Source of the DNA: Candidatus Hemicellulosilyticus sp. P3
Lineage (GTDB): Bacteria > Bacteroidota > Bacteroidia > Bacteroidales > P3
Assembly (NCBI GenBank): GCA_001543385.1
Contig: LPNH01000008.1
Location: 951 to 64,950 of the forward strand
Direction: 5' to 3'
Length of the DNA stretch: 64,000 bases
In this document: piece by piece, positions 1 through 9,531 of the stretch
Layout: every line of letters starts with the position of its first letter
Numbering within the stretch: position 1 is the stretch's first letter
Notes under the pieces: model-generated
Databases searched by the model: none
The model's input: the letters and a program-made list of their open reading frames with translations, nothing else
What the model was told of the DNA's origin: nothing
Translations under genes and position numbers: made by a program

Positions 1-1212
1 CCTTCGGTGGGCAACGCTGTCTACTGGTATCGTGACAATACGCCCATAACCGGCACGTCGCCTGCCGGCACCAGCGGCACGACGACCACCGTGCCCGATA
101 TACGTTTCGAGGCCCGATGTCCGTCCTCCGAATGCTCGGCACCGATGATGACGGTGAGTTCTGTCGGGTCCGACCGGATTCAGCTCAGGTGGACGCCGAC
201 GGGCGACGAGTCTGCCTGGATTGTAGGTTACAAAGCCGATGGCGATGTCGACTGGACCGAGTTCAACACCACGTCGACCACCTATACCTTCACGGGTCTC
301 AATGCGTCGACACACTACTTGTTGCGGGTCGGCACGGAGTGTGACGGCGACACCCTCTTCGCCAACGGCGATGCCACGACCCTTGCCGGCAATCCGGGTG
401 ATCCATCGTGTCCTGTTCCGTCGGACTTGACCGCGACGGCCGATACGGACAGAGTCACCTTGTCGTGGACTCCGCAGGGGGATGAAAACCTATGGCAGGT
501 TCGGCTGTACAACAGCGATTTCGACAGTCTGTATATATGCTCCGCCTCGTCCGGGGTGCTGATCGATGATTTGGATGTTGATGCCGGTTACGACGTTACG
601 GTACGTGCTGTCTGTGGTGACGGCGACACCAGCGATTGGAGCGCTGCGGTCTTTTTCACAACCGGCATGGCCGATCCGGGTTGTGTTGCACCGACAGGGA
701 TCACGGTGGCGGCTGTCACCGATTCATCGGTGGTGGCCTCTTGGACACCGGAGAGCGGCGAGCGCCGGTGGCAGGTGCACATCTATAACGCCGGTTTCGA
801 TTCGGTCTACAGGGCCTACTCGTCGTATGTAGCCATGGGAGGCCTGAGACCCCGCTCATCCTACAATATTGCGGTGCGTGCTGTCTGTGGTGACGGCGAC
901 ACCAGCGATTGGAGCGCTGTCGTCGCTTTCTCCACACGTAATGTGGGCGTGGACAAATCGGTCGACGGTGTGTCGGTGCTTGTCCGTCCCAATCCGGCCA
1001 TCCATGCGGCACAGGTTGACATCAGCGGTGTCAACGGCACGGTGATGCTTAGTGTCGTCGACCCCGGCGGCCGGGTGGTGCATACCGACCGGATGGAGTG
1101 TGCCGACACGTGTGTCAAAACATTCTATGTTGACGGATTGTCCAGGGGGGCCTGGTTTATCCGCATTGCATCCGATACGTTTGCTGTTGTGCGCAAGCTC
1201 ATTGTGCAGTGA
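1..1212 (+). CDS. Fibronectin type III / T9SS-sorted surface protein, 5'-truncated by window edge
   Basis: The reading frame is open from base 1, so the true start lies outside the window; about 400 residues remain. The fragment begins with the end of a jelly-roll-like module (VYWYRDN ... PDIRFEA) that recurs in the next gene. Three fibronectin type III domains follow at about residues 45-125, 133-222 and 224-315. Each ends in a VRAVCGDGDTSDWS-type strand. The last ~85 residues are a type IX secretion C-terminal sorting domain (RPNPA ... GAWFIRIAS ... RKLIVQ). The protein is therefore expected to cross the outer membrane by T9SS and be attached to the surface or released. It is a paralog of the gene 53 bp downstream. 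Its biological role (adhesion, binding of host or polymer) is inference only; no catalytic motif is visible in the part seen. Confidence 0.85.
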   Translation, partial: PSVGNAVYWYRDNTPITGTSPAGTSGTTTTVPDIRFEARCPSSECSAPMMTVSSVGSDRIQLRWTPTGDESAWIVGYKADGDVDWTEFNTTSTTYTFTGLNASTHYLLRVGTECDGDTLFANGDATTLAGNPGDPSCPVPSDLTATADTDRVTLSWTPQGDENLWQVRLYNSDFDSLYICSASSGVLIDDLDVDAGYDVTVRAVCGDGDTSDWSAAVFFTTGMADPGCVAPTGITVAAVTDSSVVASWTPESGERRWQVHIYNAGFDSVYRAYSSYVAMGGLRPRSSYNIAVRAVCGDGDTSDWSAVVAFSTRNVGVDKSVDGVSVLVRPNPAIHAAQVDISGVNGTVMLSVVDPGGRVVHTDRMECADTCVKTFYVDGLSRGAWFIRIASDTFAVVRKLIVQ

Positions 1213-1264
1213 CCGTCTGTAAGCATGAACATCGATCAAGTATTCAGAATAAACAATTTTTAGC

Positions 1265-4200
1265 ATGAAGAAATTTATTTTCGTCTCCCTTTTTCTTGTA
1301 TTTGCAGGCCTGCCTGCAGGTTTGATGGCACAGGACGGCCACACCTCCGTCATCATCGGGACGGGGGTGTCGGACAGTTATAACGGTGCCCCGTTCAATG
1401 TGTACTACAGGAATTCCACCGCAGAGATGATTTATCCGGCGTCGCAAATCGGTATGTCGGGCTGGATTGATACACTCTGGTTCTATTCCGCCTCCTCCTC
1501 GCCGTTTCCGTGCACCTCGCTGAACGTCTATCTGGGCACCACCTCGGCCGAAAGTTTCACTTCGACGACAAGTTGGATATTCGTCGGTCAGTTGGATCCT
1601 GTGTTCCACGGCGGCACGGTCAGCATCGGCGGCGCCACGGGTTGGTACGCCATCCCGCTTGACGCACCATGGTACTATATGGATTCCGAAAATCTGGTGG
1701 TGGCGGTCACCAAGACAGCCGGGGATTACAGCACCTCTTCTCTTTGGCGGTCAACAACCGCTGCGTCAAACCAAGTGCTTTACAGGCAGGATGACGATAT
1801 TGCCGGTTATGGCGACATCTATTCGCTCACCGCCACAACGCAGGGCACCTGCTCCGCCGGCCTCCCCAACCTGAAGATATCGTTCAATACCTCTATGGAG
1901 GCGCCGACATGTTTTCGTCCGGGCCGACTTGTCTTCTCCGGCATCACATCCCACTCGGCCAACCTCGACTGGACCGCCGCCGGCAGCGAGACACGCTACC
2001 GTGTGGTGCGCATCCAGGGCACCGACACCGTCGCCGACGATGAGGTCTATACGACAACCTATCTATTCAGCGAGCTGACACCCAATACCGATTACAAGGT
2101 TGAGGTCTATTCTGTCTGTGACGGCGTGCCCAGCCAGAACTGCGCCACGGCAATGTTCCGTACCGCTTGTGTTGCCGACGGGGTGCCTTTCTTCGAGGGT
2201 TTCGAAGACAGCATCTCCTCCTGTTGGGAGGCCGCTACAGATGCCTCCAGCAGCTGGTATCAATGGAATGTCGGCACAGGAGGCTCCCATTCGGGGCTGC
2301 ACCATGTATCGGTTTCTGCAGAATATGACCCTACGCTGACAACCAACGTTTTTGACTTTTCGGACCTTGCCGACGGGGCTGTGCTGGATTTCTGGTACAG
2401 GCTGCCTGCTGAGGAGGATTGGTGGACATACGAAGAAGTGAATGCCACGTTGACAGTCTTGTATCGCACCTCTTCGTCAGACAGTTGGGATACCGCCGCC
2501 ATTTTCAATGCCGCCACAGACGGCCGTCAATGGGCCAATTCGGGCGATGTGGTTCTGCCTAATTCCGCCGGTGCCGCCTGGTATCAGATCCGCTTTGCCG
2601 GCACGGACGAAGGTTATATCTACCTTGATGACATCAGCGTCTTTCCGCAGAGCGGCTGCCTTCGTCCCACAGACCTCTCTGTCAGTGCTGTCTCCACCAC
2701 CGCCGCCACCCTTGGCTGGACTGCCGCCGGCAACGGGACACAGTACCGTGTGGCACTGATTTGTCGTGGCGACACCACCGTCGACGACAATGTCAACGAT
2801 GTTTCCTATGACTTAACCGGGCTGCACCCCGACACCCGCTATGAGGTACAGGTCTATTCGCTCTGTTCCGGAGAGCCCAGCTTCAATGCAGCCACGGTTT
2901 CCTTCCGCACGGACTGTGGTGTTGGGACGGTGCCTTTCCTTGAGGATTTTGAGGACGGTGACCTGTCCTCCTGCTGGGGCAACGTCGCCGACGATGAAGA
3001 TTATATTTGGCGGATTGACGAGGATGACGCCCGTCTGAGTGCTTACAGCGTAAGCGCCGATGTGTCGTATAACCCCGTTCTTACCTCCAATGTTTTTGAT
3101 TGCTCAGAGCTGCCCGACGGCGCCGTGTTGGATTTTTGGTACAAACTTCCTGACAACTATGGCGAACGCGGCAATTTGAAAATATCCTACCGCACCTCGT
3201 CGTCGGGCGCATGGACGCAGATAGCCACCCTCACGGCATCGACCGACGCATGGATCAACGACATGGACCGTCCGCTCCCCAATTCGGCCGGTGCGGAGTG
3301 GTATCAGATCCGTTTTGAGGGCTATACGGAGGGCTCTTATTACTCCACCGCCAAGGTTTATCTCGACGATATCTCCGTCACAGCAGCGAGCACTTGCCTG
3401 CGTCCGCGTCAGTTGTCGGTGTCGGAGTTGACGTATAACAGTGCCACCGTTGTCTGGACAGGCTGCGATTTGGCCGACAGCTATGAAGTCCTTTGTGACA
3501 CGGTTCCCAATATAGCCGATGTCACTGCCGATCCGGTCACGGTCTCCGATGCGACGGCGGTTTTTTCCGACCTTCGCAGCGAGACGCTTTACTATGTCTG
3601 GGTTCGTGGTGTCTGCGGCACTGAGACAACAGGTTGGTCTGCCCCGTTGCTGTTTACCACCGATCCGGCTTGTGCCACCGTCGCCGATGTGCAGGTGCAC
3701 AATGTGGCGCAGAACAGTGCCTCCATCTCATGGTCGGTCAACACTGATGCCGGGCAGCCTTTGACCCGGGTGGTGGTCGACTACAAAGCTGACACCGCCT
3801 CCGTCTGGACCTCTGCCGAGGTGACGGACCAGTCATACTACTTCTTCACCGGACTGATGGATCATACGACCTATGAGGTGTGTCTGACCGCCGTCTGCGG
3901 AGAGGATACCAGCGCCAGAGTCTTCCTCTCGTTCGAAACGCCCACCTGCGGCGAATGTGCCGGCGGCAGCCCCGCCGAGTCATACTCGGACAACAATTCG
4001 GTGCCGTTCAACCCGTGGTACAGATATGGCTATTCACAGAGCCTTTATCCCGGGATAGCGTTGTCCGGAGCCGACACCATCCGCGGAATTTCGTTCCGTA
4101 CCTCTTCCTCCTCCACCATGTCCCGCAACCTCACTATCGCCATGGCCAACACAAGCCTGACAGCACTCTCCGAGTCCAGCTATGTTGCATCGTCCGACTT

Positions 4201-6472
4201 GACGACAGTGGCGGCAAATGTCACGGTGGATTTTTCAGTTGCGGGCTGGGTCTACATCCCCTTCTCCACGCCTTTCGTCTACGACGGCCGCAGCAATGTG
4301 GTGGTGGCGGTCACCAACAACACAGGCCAATATCAAAATTTCTATTTCTATCAACATACGTCCGATGTGGGTAATTCAGTCTATTGGTATCAAGATGATT
4401 CTGCCGTCAATCCGGTTTCGCCCAATGCGGAGAACAGCGGCGTGATGGACAATGTCCCCGACATCCGGTTCGACGTAATCTGCGAGCCCGCTGAATGTAC
4501 AGCCCCGGTCATCGCCGTGGCCGGTGCTGACATCGACTATATCGAGATTGTCTGGATGCCCACGGGCGCCGAGTCCTCCTGGGTGACGGGCTACAAGACC
4601 GAAAATGAGACCTCCTGGACCGACGAGGCTGTCGGCGATATCTCATACACATACTATAATCTTGCCGCCGGCACCTGTTACCAAATCCGTGTGGGTGCCG
4701 TCTGCGGCGACGACACTGTCTTCGCCTACACCACCGCCTGCACCGGATGCGCCGCCGTCACGGCCGACTATGCCGAGGACTTCAACTCGGGCGTGTTCCA
4801 CCGCTGTTGGTATCGCAATAACACCACCAATGTACAGGTTTACAACAATGAACTCTATCTCTACGGTTCAGGCTACGTCATCCTGCCTGAGATGACCGAC
4901 GACATGACCACCCTTGAGGTGCGGTTCGACGCACTCACATCCAGCACCCTTGGCCTTGTTGAGGTGGGCGTTGCCTCCAGTGCCGACAATCTGGTGGGTG
5001 CCGTCGCAGTCGACACGGTGCGACTGGCGGAAGAGAGCGACGAGTACATTGTCACCCTCGACGGTTATACAGGCGCAGGCCAGCGGGTGTATATCCGCAC
5101 CCTTGCCGGTTATAACTATATCGATAATCTCGTGGTCGAGACGATTCCCTCTTGTGCACGCCCGCTCAACATGTCGGTCGGCGGCATTTCCGACACGTCG
5201 GCCACGCTCACGTGGACCGATGCCAGCGCGGCGCCGCTGCATTGGATTGTCACTTACGGCGATCAGAGTGCCATTGCCGATCCTGCAGTCACCGATACTG
5301 CTATGTCGGGTATGCAGTACACCTTCGACGGGCTGGCTCCCGCCACCACCTATTGGTGCAATGTGCGCACTGTCTGCGGAGAGGGCGACACGGGGCGTGT
5401 ATCGCGTACCGTCAGTTTCACCACGGCATGCAGCGTCTTCGACACTCCGTGGAGTGATGATTTCGAGAATATGTCCGTCGGCACGGTGCCGCTGTGCTGG
5501 GACAATTCGGCTTCGACGACCGTTACTGTCGACGAATCTCCTGATTATGTCTGGGGTGTCCATAGTTTTGGCGGCAATAAGATGTTGCGCATGTATAACT
5601 ACTATGTAGAAAGCGGCCTTGCCACCATCAACACCCCTTCTTTCGCAATTCCCGCGGATTCAGTCTACAGTCTCTCGTTCAACTACTCGCACCGTGCTTC
5701 GTCGGGTGCGGTGACGGTGGATATCTCCACCGACGGCGGCACCGTTTTTTCCGCGTTAGGCTCGTTCACGGCCGGCTCTCAGAGCAACAGCTCCACCGAC
5801 CCTGGCACCTTCGGCACGGCGGTCTACGATTTGAGCGGCTATGACGGGCAGACGGTCATGTTCCGTTTCTCCAATACGGCCGACTATGGGCAAGGCGCCA
5901 TTTTTATCGACAATATCGCCGTTGGCGTATACGTTGAGGAGTGTCATGTCCCCGCCGGGCTGACGGCATCCTCTGTTTCTTCGACTGCAGCCACTCTTTC
6001 GTGGACGCCGCAAGGCGGTGAAAGTGAATGGCAGGTGCGTGTCTACAGCAGCGATACCGATTACACCTGCATTGTGAGCGCCGCCACGGCGTCGCTGGAG
6101 GGTTTGCTTGCCGGCACTGCCTATAATGCCGTGGTGCGTGCCGTCTGTGGCGAGGGTGACACCAGTGGTTGGAGCGCTGTCACCAGCTTTACTACCGCCG
6201 CCGCCGGCATCGACGATTTGACGGACGGTGTGTCGGTCCGCATCCACCCCAATCCGGCCACCCGGGAGGCCTCCATCGATGTCAGCGGCGTCAGCGGGCG
6301 TATCACCGTCTCGGTGCTCGACCTTCGTGGACGTGTCGTGCGTAGCGGGCAGATGGAGTGCGAAGCCGCTTGTGTCAAGACCTTGCGTGTCGAGGGCTTG
6401 GCGCAAGGCGCCTACTTTGTCCGTATCTCCACCGAGGGTTTCACAGCCGTAAGAAAACTGCTTGTGAATTAA
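1265..6472 (+). CDS. Giant multidomain surface protein: FN3 plus choice-of-anchor-J-like domains, T9SS sorting domain
   Basis: 1735 residues with a clear signal peptide (residues 1-22, cleavage after AQ). Order of modules: an N-terminal beta-sandwich module (~25-212); FN3 (~215-300); a jelly-roll of the choice-of-anchor-J type starting VPFFEGFED (~300-460); FN3 (~463-549); a second such jelly-roll starting VPFLEDFED (~549-708); two FN3 (~710-895); a second copy of the N-terminal module (~895-1075); FN3 (~1076-1160); a jelly-roll (~1160-1295); FN3 (~1295-1387); a jelly-roll (~1390-1557); FN3 (~1559-1645); T9SS sorting domain (~1646-1735, HPNPA ... GAYFVRIS ... RKLLVN). Export by Sec then T9SS is expected. 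The tandem copy upstream shares the last FN3 and the sorting domain. Function is unknown; the architecture suggests binding or adhesion, and no peptidase or glycosidase motif was seen. Confidence 0.88.
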   Translation: MKKFIFVSLFLVFAGLPAGLMAQDGHTSVIIGTGVSDSYNGAPFNVYYRNSTAEMIYPASQIGMSGWIDTLWFYSASSSPFPCTSLNVYLGTTSAESFTSTTSWIFVGQLDPVFHGGTVSIGGATGWYAIPLDAPWYYMDSENLVVAVTKTAGDYSTSSLWRSTTAASNQVLYRQDDDIAGYGDIYSLTATTQGTCSAGLPNLKISFNTSMEAPTCFRPGRLVFSGITSHSANLDWTAAGSETRYRVVRIQGTDTVADDEVYTTTYLFSELTPNTDYKVEVYSVCDGVPSQNCATAMFRTACVADGVPFFEGFEDSISSCWEAATDASSSWYQWNVGTGGSHSGLHHVSVSAEYDPTLTTNVFDFSDLADGAVLDFWYRLPAEEDWWTYEEVNATLTVLYRTSSSDSWDTAAIFNAATDGRQWANSGDVVLPNSAGAAWYQIRFAGTDEGYIYLDDISVFPQSGCLRPTDLSVSAVSTTAATLGWTAAGNGTQYRVALICRGDTTVDDNVNDVSYDLTGLHPDTRYEVQVYSLCSGEPSFNAATVSFRTDCGVGTVPFLEDFEDGDLSSCWGNVADDEDYIWRIDEDDARLSAYSVSADVSYNPVLTSNVFDCSELPDGAVLDFWYKLPDNYGERGNLKISYRTSSSGAWTQIATLTASTDAWINDMDRPLPNSAGAEWYQIRFEGYTEGSYYSTAKVYLDDISVTAASTCLRPRQLSVSELTYNSATVVWTGCDLADSYEVLCDTVPNIADVTADPVTVSDATAVFSDLRSETLYYVWVRGVCGTETTGWSAPLLFTTDPACATVADVQVHNVAQNSASISWSVNTDAGQPLTRVVVDYKADTASVWTSAEVTDQSYYFFTGLMDHTTYEVCLTAVCGEDTSARVFLSFETPTCGECAGGSPAESYSDNNSVPFNPWYRYGYSQSLYPGIALSGADTIRGISFRTSSSSTMSRNLTIAMANTSLTALSESSYVASSDLTTVAANVTVDFSVAGWVYIPFSTPFVYDGRSNVVVAVTNNTGQYQNFYFYQHTSDVGNSVYWYQDDSAVNPVSPNAENSGVMDNVPDIRFDVICEPAECTAPVIAVAGADIDYIEIVWMPTGAESSWVTGYKTENETSWTDEAVGDISYTYYNLAAGTCYQIRVGAVCGDDTVFAYTTACTGCAAVTADYAEDFNSGVFHRCWYRNNTTNVQVYNNELYLYGSGYVILPEMTDDMTTLEVRFDALTSSTLGLVEVGVASSADNLVGAVAVDTVRLAEESDEYIVTLDGYTGAGQRVYIRTLAGYNYIDNLVVETIPSCARPLNMSVGGISDTSATLTWTDASAAPLHWIVTYGDQSAIADPAVTDTAMSGMQYTFDGLAPATTYWCNVRTVCGEGDTGRVSRTVSFTTACSVFDTPWSDDFENMSVGTVPLCWDNSASTTVTVDESPDYVWGVHSFGGNKMLRMYNYYVESGLATINTPSFAIPADSVYSLSFNYSHRASSGAVTVDISTDGGTVFSALGSFTAGSQSNSSTDPGTFGTAVYDLSGYDGQTVMFRFSNTADYGQGAIFIDNIAVGVYVEECHVPAGLTASSVSSTAATLSWTPQGGESEWQVRVYSSDTDYTCIVSAATASLEGLLAGTAYNAVVRAVCGEGDTSGWSAVTSFTTAAAGIDDLTDGVSVRIHPNPATREASIDVSGVSGRITVSVLDLRGRVVRSGQMECEAACVKTLRVEGLAQGAYFVRISTEGFTAVRKLLVN

Positions 6473-6503
6473 ACACTGCCTTGTTTTGTCCGGCAGTTAT
6501 CTC

Positions 6504-6540
6504 AGGGTGCCTTACCGGCTGGCGGGGCACCCTTTTTTTC
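6504..6540 (+). terminator. Rho-independent terminator after the giant FN3 gene
   Basis: An 8-bp stem (AGGGTGCC at 6504-6511 with GGCACCCT at 6526-6533) is followed directly by a run of T residues to 6539. It lies 30 bp after the stop codon and before the epimerase gene. Confidence 0.85.
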
Positions 6541-6561
6541 ACCACACAGACTACAACTTAA

Positions 6562-7542
6562 ATGAAAATATTGCTTTTAGGAGGTTCGGGACTTTTGGGA
6601 CAAAACGTGTTGTACACTTTGTTGCAGCGGCGGTACGAGGTGGTGCTCCTGCTGCGTGCCGGGTCTGTCGCCCCGGACCCTGCGCCGGGCCTCGCCGTCC
6701 TGCGCGGCTCGTTGCTTTGCGATGCCGACCTCGAGACGGCAGCCTCTGGCTGTCAGGCTATTATCAATTGTGCCGGCACCACCGATATGTCGTTACTGCG
6801 TCTTGCCGACTATCTGCCTGTCAACCGTGACCTTTGTGGCCGTCTGGTGCAGCTGATGGAGCGGTGTGGCATCACCACCCTCGTACACGTCAGCACCGCC
6901 AACACTGTCGGCTACGGCCGTCCCGGACACCCTGCCGCCGAGGATGCGCCGGCACAGCCTCCTTTCAGCCACTCCTTCTACACCCGTAGCAAACGCGCCG
7001 GCGAAGAACTGCTCATCGCAGCGGCGCGGCGGCATAGCGATTGGCATGTCGTCCTTCTCAACCCCGGTTTTATTGTTGGCTCCTACGACGCCAAGCCCTC
7101 GTCGGGTCGGTTGCTGCTGGCGGCCTACCGACGTCGGCTGATGGCGGTGCCGGGCGGCGGCAAAAGTTTTGTCCATGCCGCCGATGTGGCGGTTGCTGCG
7201 GCCAATGCCCTGACCATGGGCCGCTCGGGTGAGCGTTATCTGGCCACAGGCGACAACCTGTCGCTGCGGCAGTTCTACCTGTTGCAGGCCCGCCTGTGCG
7301 GCTACCGTCAACGCTGTCTTGTATTGCCCGGCACACTGCTGCTGTTGGTTGGCTGGCTGGGCGATATGCTGCGTGCCGTAGGTGTGCGCACACAGCTGTC
7401 GTCGTGCAATGTGCGTCAGCTCATGGTGCGCGAATATTACTGTGCCGCCAAGGCGCATGCCCAGCTCGATATGCCCTGCACACCGGTCGAGCAGGCCATC
7501 CTCGACTTTCACCGGTGGCGTCGTGGTCACGTCGCGGGCTAA
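6562..7542 (+). CDS. NAD(P)-dependent epimerase/dehydratase (extended SDR family)
   Basis: 326 residues. The Rossmann nucleotide-binding motif GGSGLLG is at residues 7-13. A catalytic Ser region (VHVSTANT, about 110) and the YxxxK pair (Y140, K144 in FYTRSKRAGEE) complete the short-chain dehydrogenase set. Length and layout match atypical or extended SDRs that act on nucleotide sugars or on sterol- or flavonoid-like substrates, but the substrate cannot be read from the sequence. It lies alone between a terminator upstream and a separately promoted lipoprotein gene downstream. ATG at 6562 gives the motif its normal distance from the N terminus. Confidence 0.85.
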   Translation: MKILLLGGSGLLGQNVLYTLLQRRYEVVLLLRAGSVAPDPAPGLAVLRGSLLCDADLETAASGCQAIINCAGTTDMSLLRLADYLPVNRDLCGRLVQLMERCGITTLVHVSTANTVGYGRPGHPAAEDAPAQPPFSHSFYTRSKRAGEELLIAAARRHSDWHVVLLNPGFIVGSYDAKPSSGRLLLAAYRRRLMAVPGGGKSFVHAADVAVAAANALTMGRSGERYLATGDNLSLRQFYLLQARLCGYRQRCLVLPGTLLLLVGWLGDMLRAVGVRTQLSSCNVRQLMVREYYCAAKAHAQLDMPCTPVEQAILDFHRWRRGHVAG

Positions 7543-7579
7543 TATCTTCGTTCATCGGCTCCGATTCGTCAATCTTTTG

Positions 7580-7587
7580 TATCTTTG
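7580..7587 (+). promoter_or_regulatory. Bacteroidetes -7 promoter element for the DUF4837 gene
   Basis: TATCTTTG fits the TAnnTTTG consensus of the Bacteroidetes primary sigma factor and lies 22 bp before the chosen ATG at 7610. No good -33 TTTG is seen at the usual 19-21 bp spacing. Confidence 0.6.
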
Positions 7588-7609
7588 CAATATCATAAAG
7601 TGTCTCAAT

Positions 7610-8632
7610 ATGAACCAGCATCGTTTTTTGTTTGTCGTCGCGGTGTGTATGGCGCTGATGCTTGCCGCTTGTAACGGCTCCGCTTCAGATAAGAGCTCGA
7701 AGAAAGGTTCGTCAGGGAAAACCCTTGAACTGATGGTGGCCATAGACCGTAACGTCTATGAGGGGGCAACCCGGGACTTGCTCGATTCCATATTCCGCCA
7801 GCCGCAGCCGGGGCTTACCCAGCCTGAGCCGATCTTCGATGTGGTGCAGATACCGCTGACCTCTTTCCGCAACACTGAGATGTTCCAGGCGCACCGCAAT
7901 ATTATTATCTGCGACATCCGTCCTGACAACCCCGACAAAGTCTATCGCTACGTCGACCAGTGGGCCTCCCCCCAGATTGTATACGAATTTGCTGTCAAAG
8001 ACCGGGCTACCCTGTGCGCCCTGCTCCGTAAATACGCCGATGTCATCATTGAGAACCTCTACCGTACCGAACATCGTCGTATGTACAAAGTATTCAAAGG
8101 TATAGAGGGTGTCGAAGTGCGCGAGGCCATACGCAGGCAGATAGGGCTTACGCTCACTTTCTCTAATGAATTTGAGGTGGCGCGTCCCATGAATCCCACG
8201 TCGGACTTCATGTGGATTCGCAAGGAGACCAAGGACTTCGGTCTGGGTGTCTTTATCCGTGTCCTGCCATACACCAGCCGCGACATCTTCAACGAGGCAG
8301 TGCTTCTCGACACGCTTGCCGCCCAGATGCACCGCCATGTGCCGGGCAGTGCTGACAGCAGTTACATGAACATTGAGCGGGCCATGCCTTTCTACTCACG
8401 CACTGTCGTGTTCGAGGGCAGCCCTTATTGCGTCGAGACCCGTGGTTGCTGGCGGACCGAGGGTGACTTCATGGGAGGCCCCTTCGTCAACTACGTCGTG
8501 CTCTCTCCCGACAACAGGCAGGTTGTCTTCTTGACAGGATATATCTATTATCCCTCTGGTCGCATCAAAACCCTTAGCAAACGCGACTTGCTGATGCAAG
8601 CTGAAGGTATATGCCATAGCCTCAGATTTTAA
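7610..8632 (+). CDS. DUF4837 family lipoprotein
   Basis: The ATG at 7610 was chosen over an upstream in-frame start at 7382. It sits just downstream of the -7 box and gives a lipoprotein signal peptide (lipobox LAAC, Cys at about residue 20). The 340-residue product matches the Bacteroidetes-specific DUF4837 family: the stretch RNIIICDIRPDNPDKVYRY and the conserved C-terminal block RGCWRTEGDFMGGPFVNYV are recognisable. It is predicted to be an inner- or outer-leaflet envelope lipoprotein. Its molecular function is unknown. It is followed after 9 bp by the DUF6089 gene and then by uppS and bamA, so a role near envelope assembly is an inference from context. Confidence 0.88.
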   Translation: MNQHRFLFVVAVCMALMLAACNGSASDKSSKKGSSGKTLELMVAIDRNVYEGATRDLLDSIFRQPQPGLTQPEPIFDVVQIPLTSFRNTEMFQAHRNIIICDIRPDNPDKVYRYVDQWASPQIVYEFAVKDRATLCALLRKYADVIIENLYRTEHRRMYKVFKGIEGVEVREAIRRQIGLTLTFSNEFEVARPMNPTSDFMWIRKETKDFGLGVFIRVLPYTSRDIFNEAVLLDTLAAQMHRHVPGSADSSYMNIERAMPFYSRTVVFEGSPYCVETRGCWRTEGDFMGGPFVNYVVLSPDNRQVVFLTGYIYYPSGRIKTLSKRDLLMQAEGICHSLRF

Positions 8633-8641
8633 CAACCTGTC

Positions 8642-9505
8642 ATGTCACGTCCCGGCGCCTTTCTCACCGTATGCTCCTTTGCGATGATGCTGTCCTGTCC
8701 GACAGTTTTTGCGCAGGGGTTCTTATCCCGTGGTGAGCTGGGCGTGGCGGTGGGTGGTATGAACTATATCGGCGACCTTAATCATCAGCGTCTTGACGGA
8801 ACGGTCCGTCCAGCCGCCGCGATCTTTGGCCGCTACTGCATGGGAGACCGTTGGGCCGCCGCTGTCAGCCTGGGTTGTGGACAGGTGGCAGGCGGCGACC
8901 CCGATGTCGACAAGTTGCGCAATCTCAGTTTTCGTTCCCGCATCTTTGAGGCGTCGTTGCGTCTGGAATTCAATTTTGTGCCATTTGGAGCCGAAGGTTT
9001 CTGCTTCCGCACCGCCCCCTATCTCTTTGCCGGCGTGGGCCTATTCCATTTCAATCCGCAGGCCCGCTACCGTGACCCCGTTTCGGGCCGCGTCAGCTGG
9101 GTGGACTTGCAGCCGCTCCGCACCGAAGGGCAGGGCAGCGGGGTCTATCCGGACCGCGTCCCTTACAGTCTCATGCAGACCGTATTGCCATTCGGGCTGG
9201 GTTTCAAGATGGCATTGTCCAAAAGCGTCACATTGGCTGTCGAATACGGCTATCGTCTTACCTGGACCGACTACCTCGACGATGTGAGCACCACCTATGT
9301 AGGGGATCAGGTGCTGGGCACAGGTACGACAGCTGCCGCCTTGGCCGACCGCAGTGGCGAAGTGTGCGAGGGCTATGTCAATATGCCGGGCATCCAGCGC
9401 GGCGATGATTCACTTGACGACGCCTACGCTTTTTTCAACGTATCGCTCACCGTCAGCATGGAGGCTCTCTTCGGGTGGTTGCGCAGCAAGCGGTGCGAAT
9501 TATAA
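8642..9505 (+). CDS. DUF6089 family outer-membrane beta-barrel protein
   Basis: 287 residues with an N-terminal signal peptide ending in FAQG at about residue 23. The rest alternates as short amphipathic strands (GELGVAVGGMNYIGDLN, then repeated aromatic/glycine strands such as PYLFAGVGLFHFNPQARY). This is the pattern of the small Bacteroidetes DUF6089 barrels. These are typically encoded directly before isoprenyl transferase and BamA, exactly as here: uppS starts 26 bp downstream. It is predicted to sit in the outer membrane. The family has no established biochemical role; conserved linkage to uppS-bamA-ompH suggests an envelope function. Confidence 0.87.
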   Translation: MSRPGAFLTVCSFAMMLSCPTVFAQGFLSRGELGVAVGGMNYIGDLNHQRLDGTVRPAAAIFGRYCMGDRWAAAVSLGCGQVAGGDPDVDKLRNLSFRSRIFEASLRLEFNFVPFGAEGFCFRTAPYLFAGVGLFHFNPQARYRDPVSGRVSWVDLQPLRTEGQGSGVYPDRVPYSLMQTVLPFGLGFKMALSKSVTLAVEYGYRLTWTDYLDDVSTTYVGDQVLGTGTTAAALADRSGEVCEGYVNMPGIQRGDDSLDDAYAFFNVSLTVSMEALFGWLRSKRCEL

Positions 9506-9531
9506 TATTTTTTGCAATCAAATAACTGACA

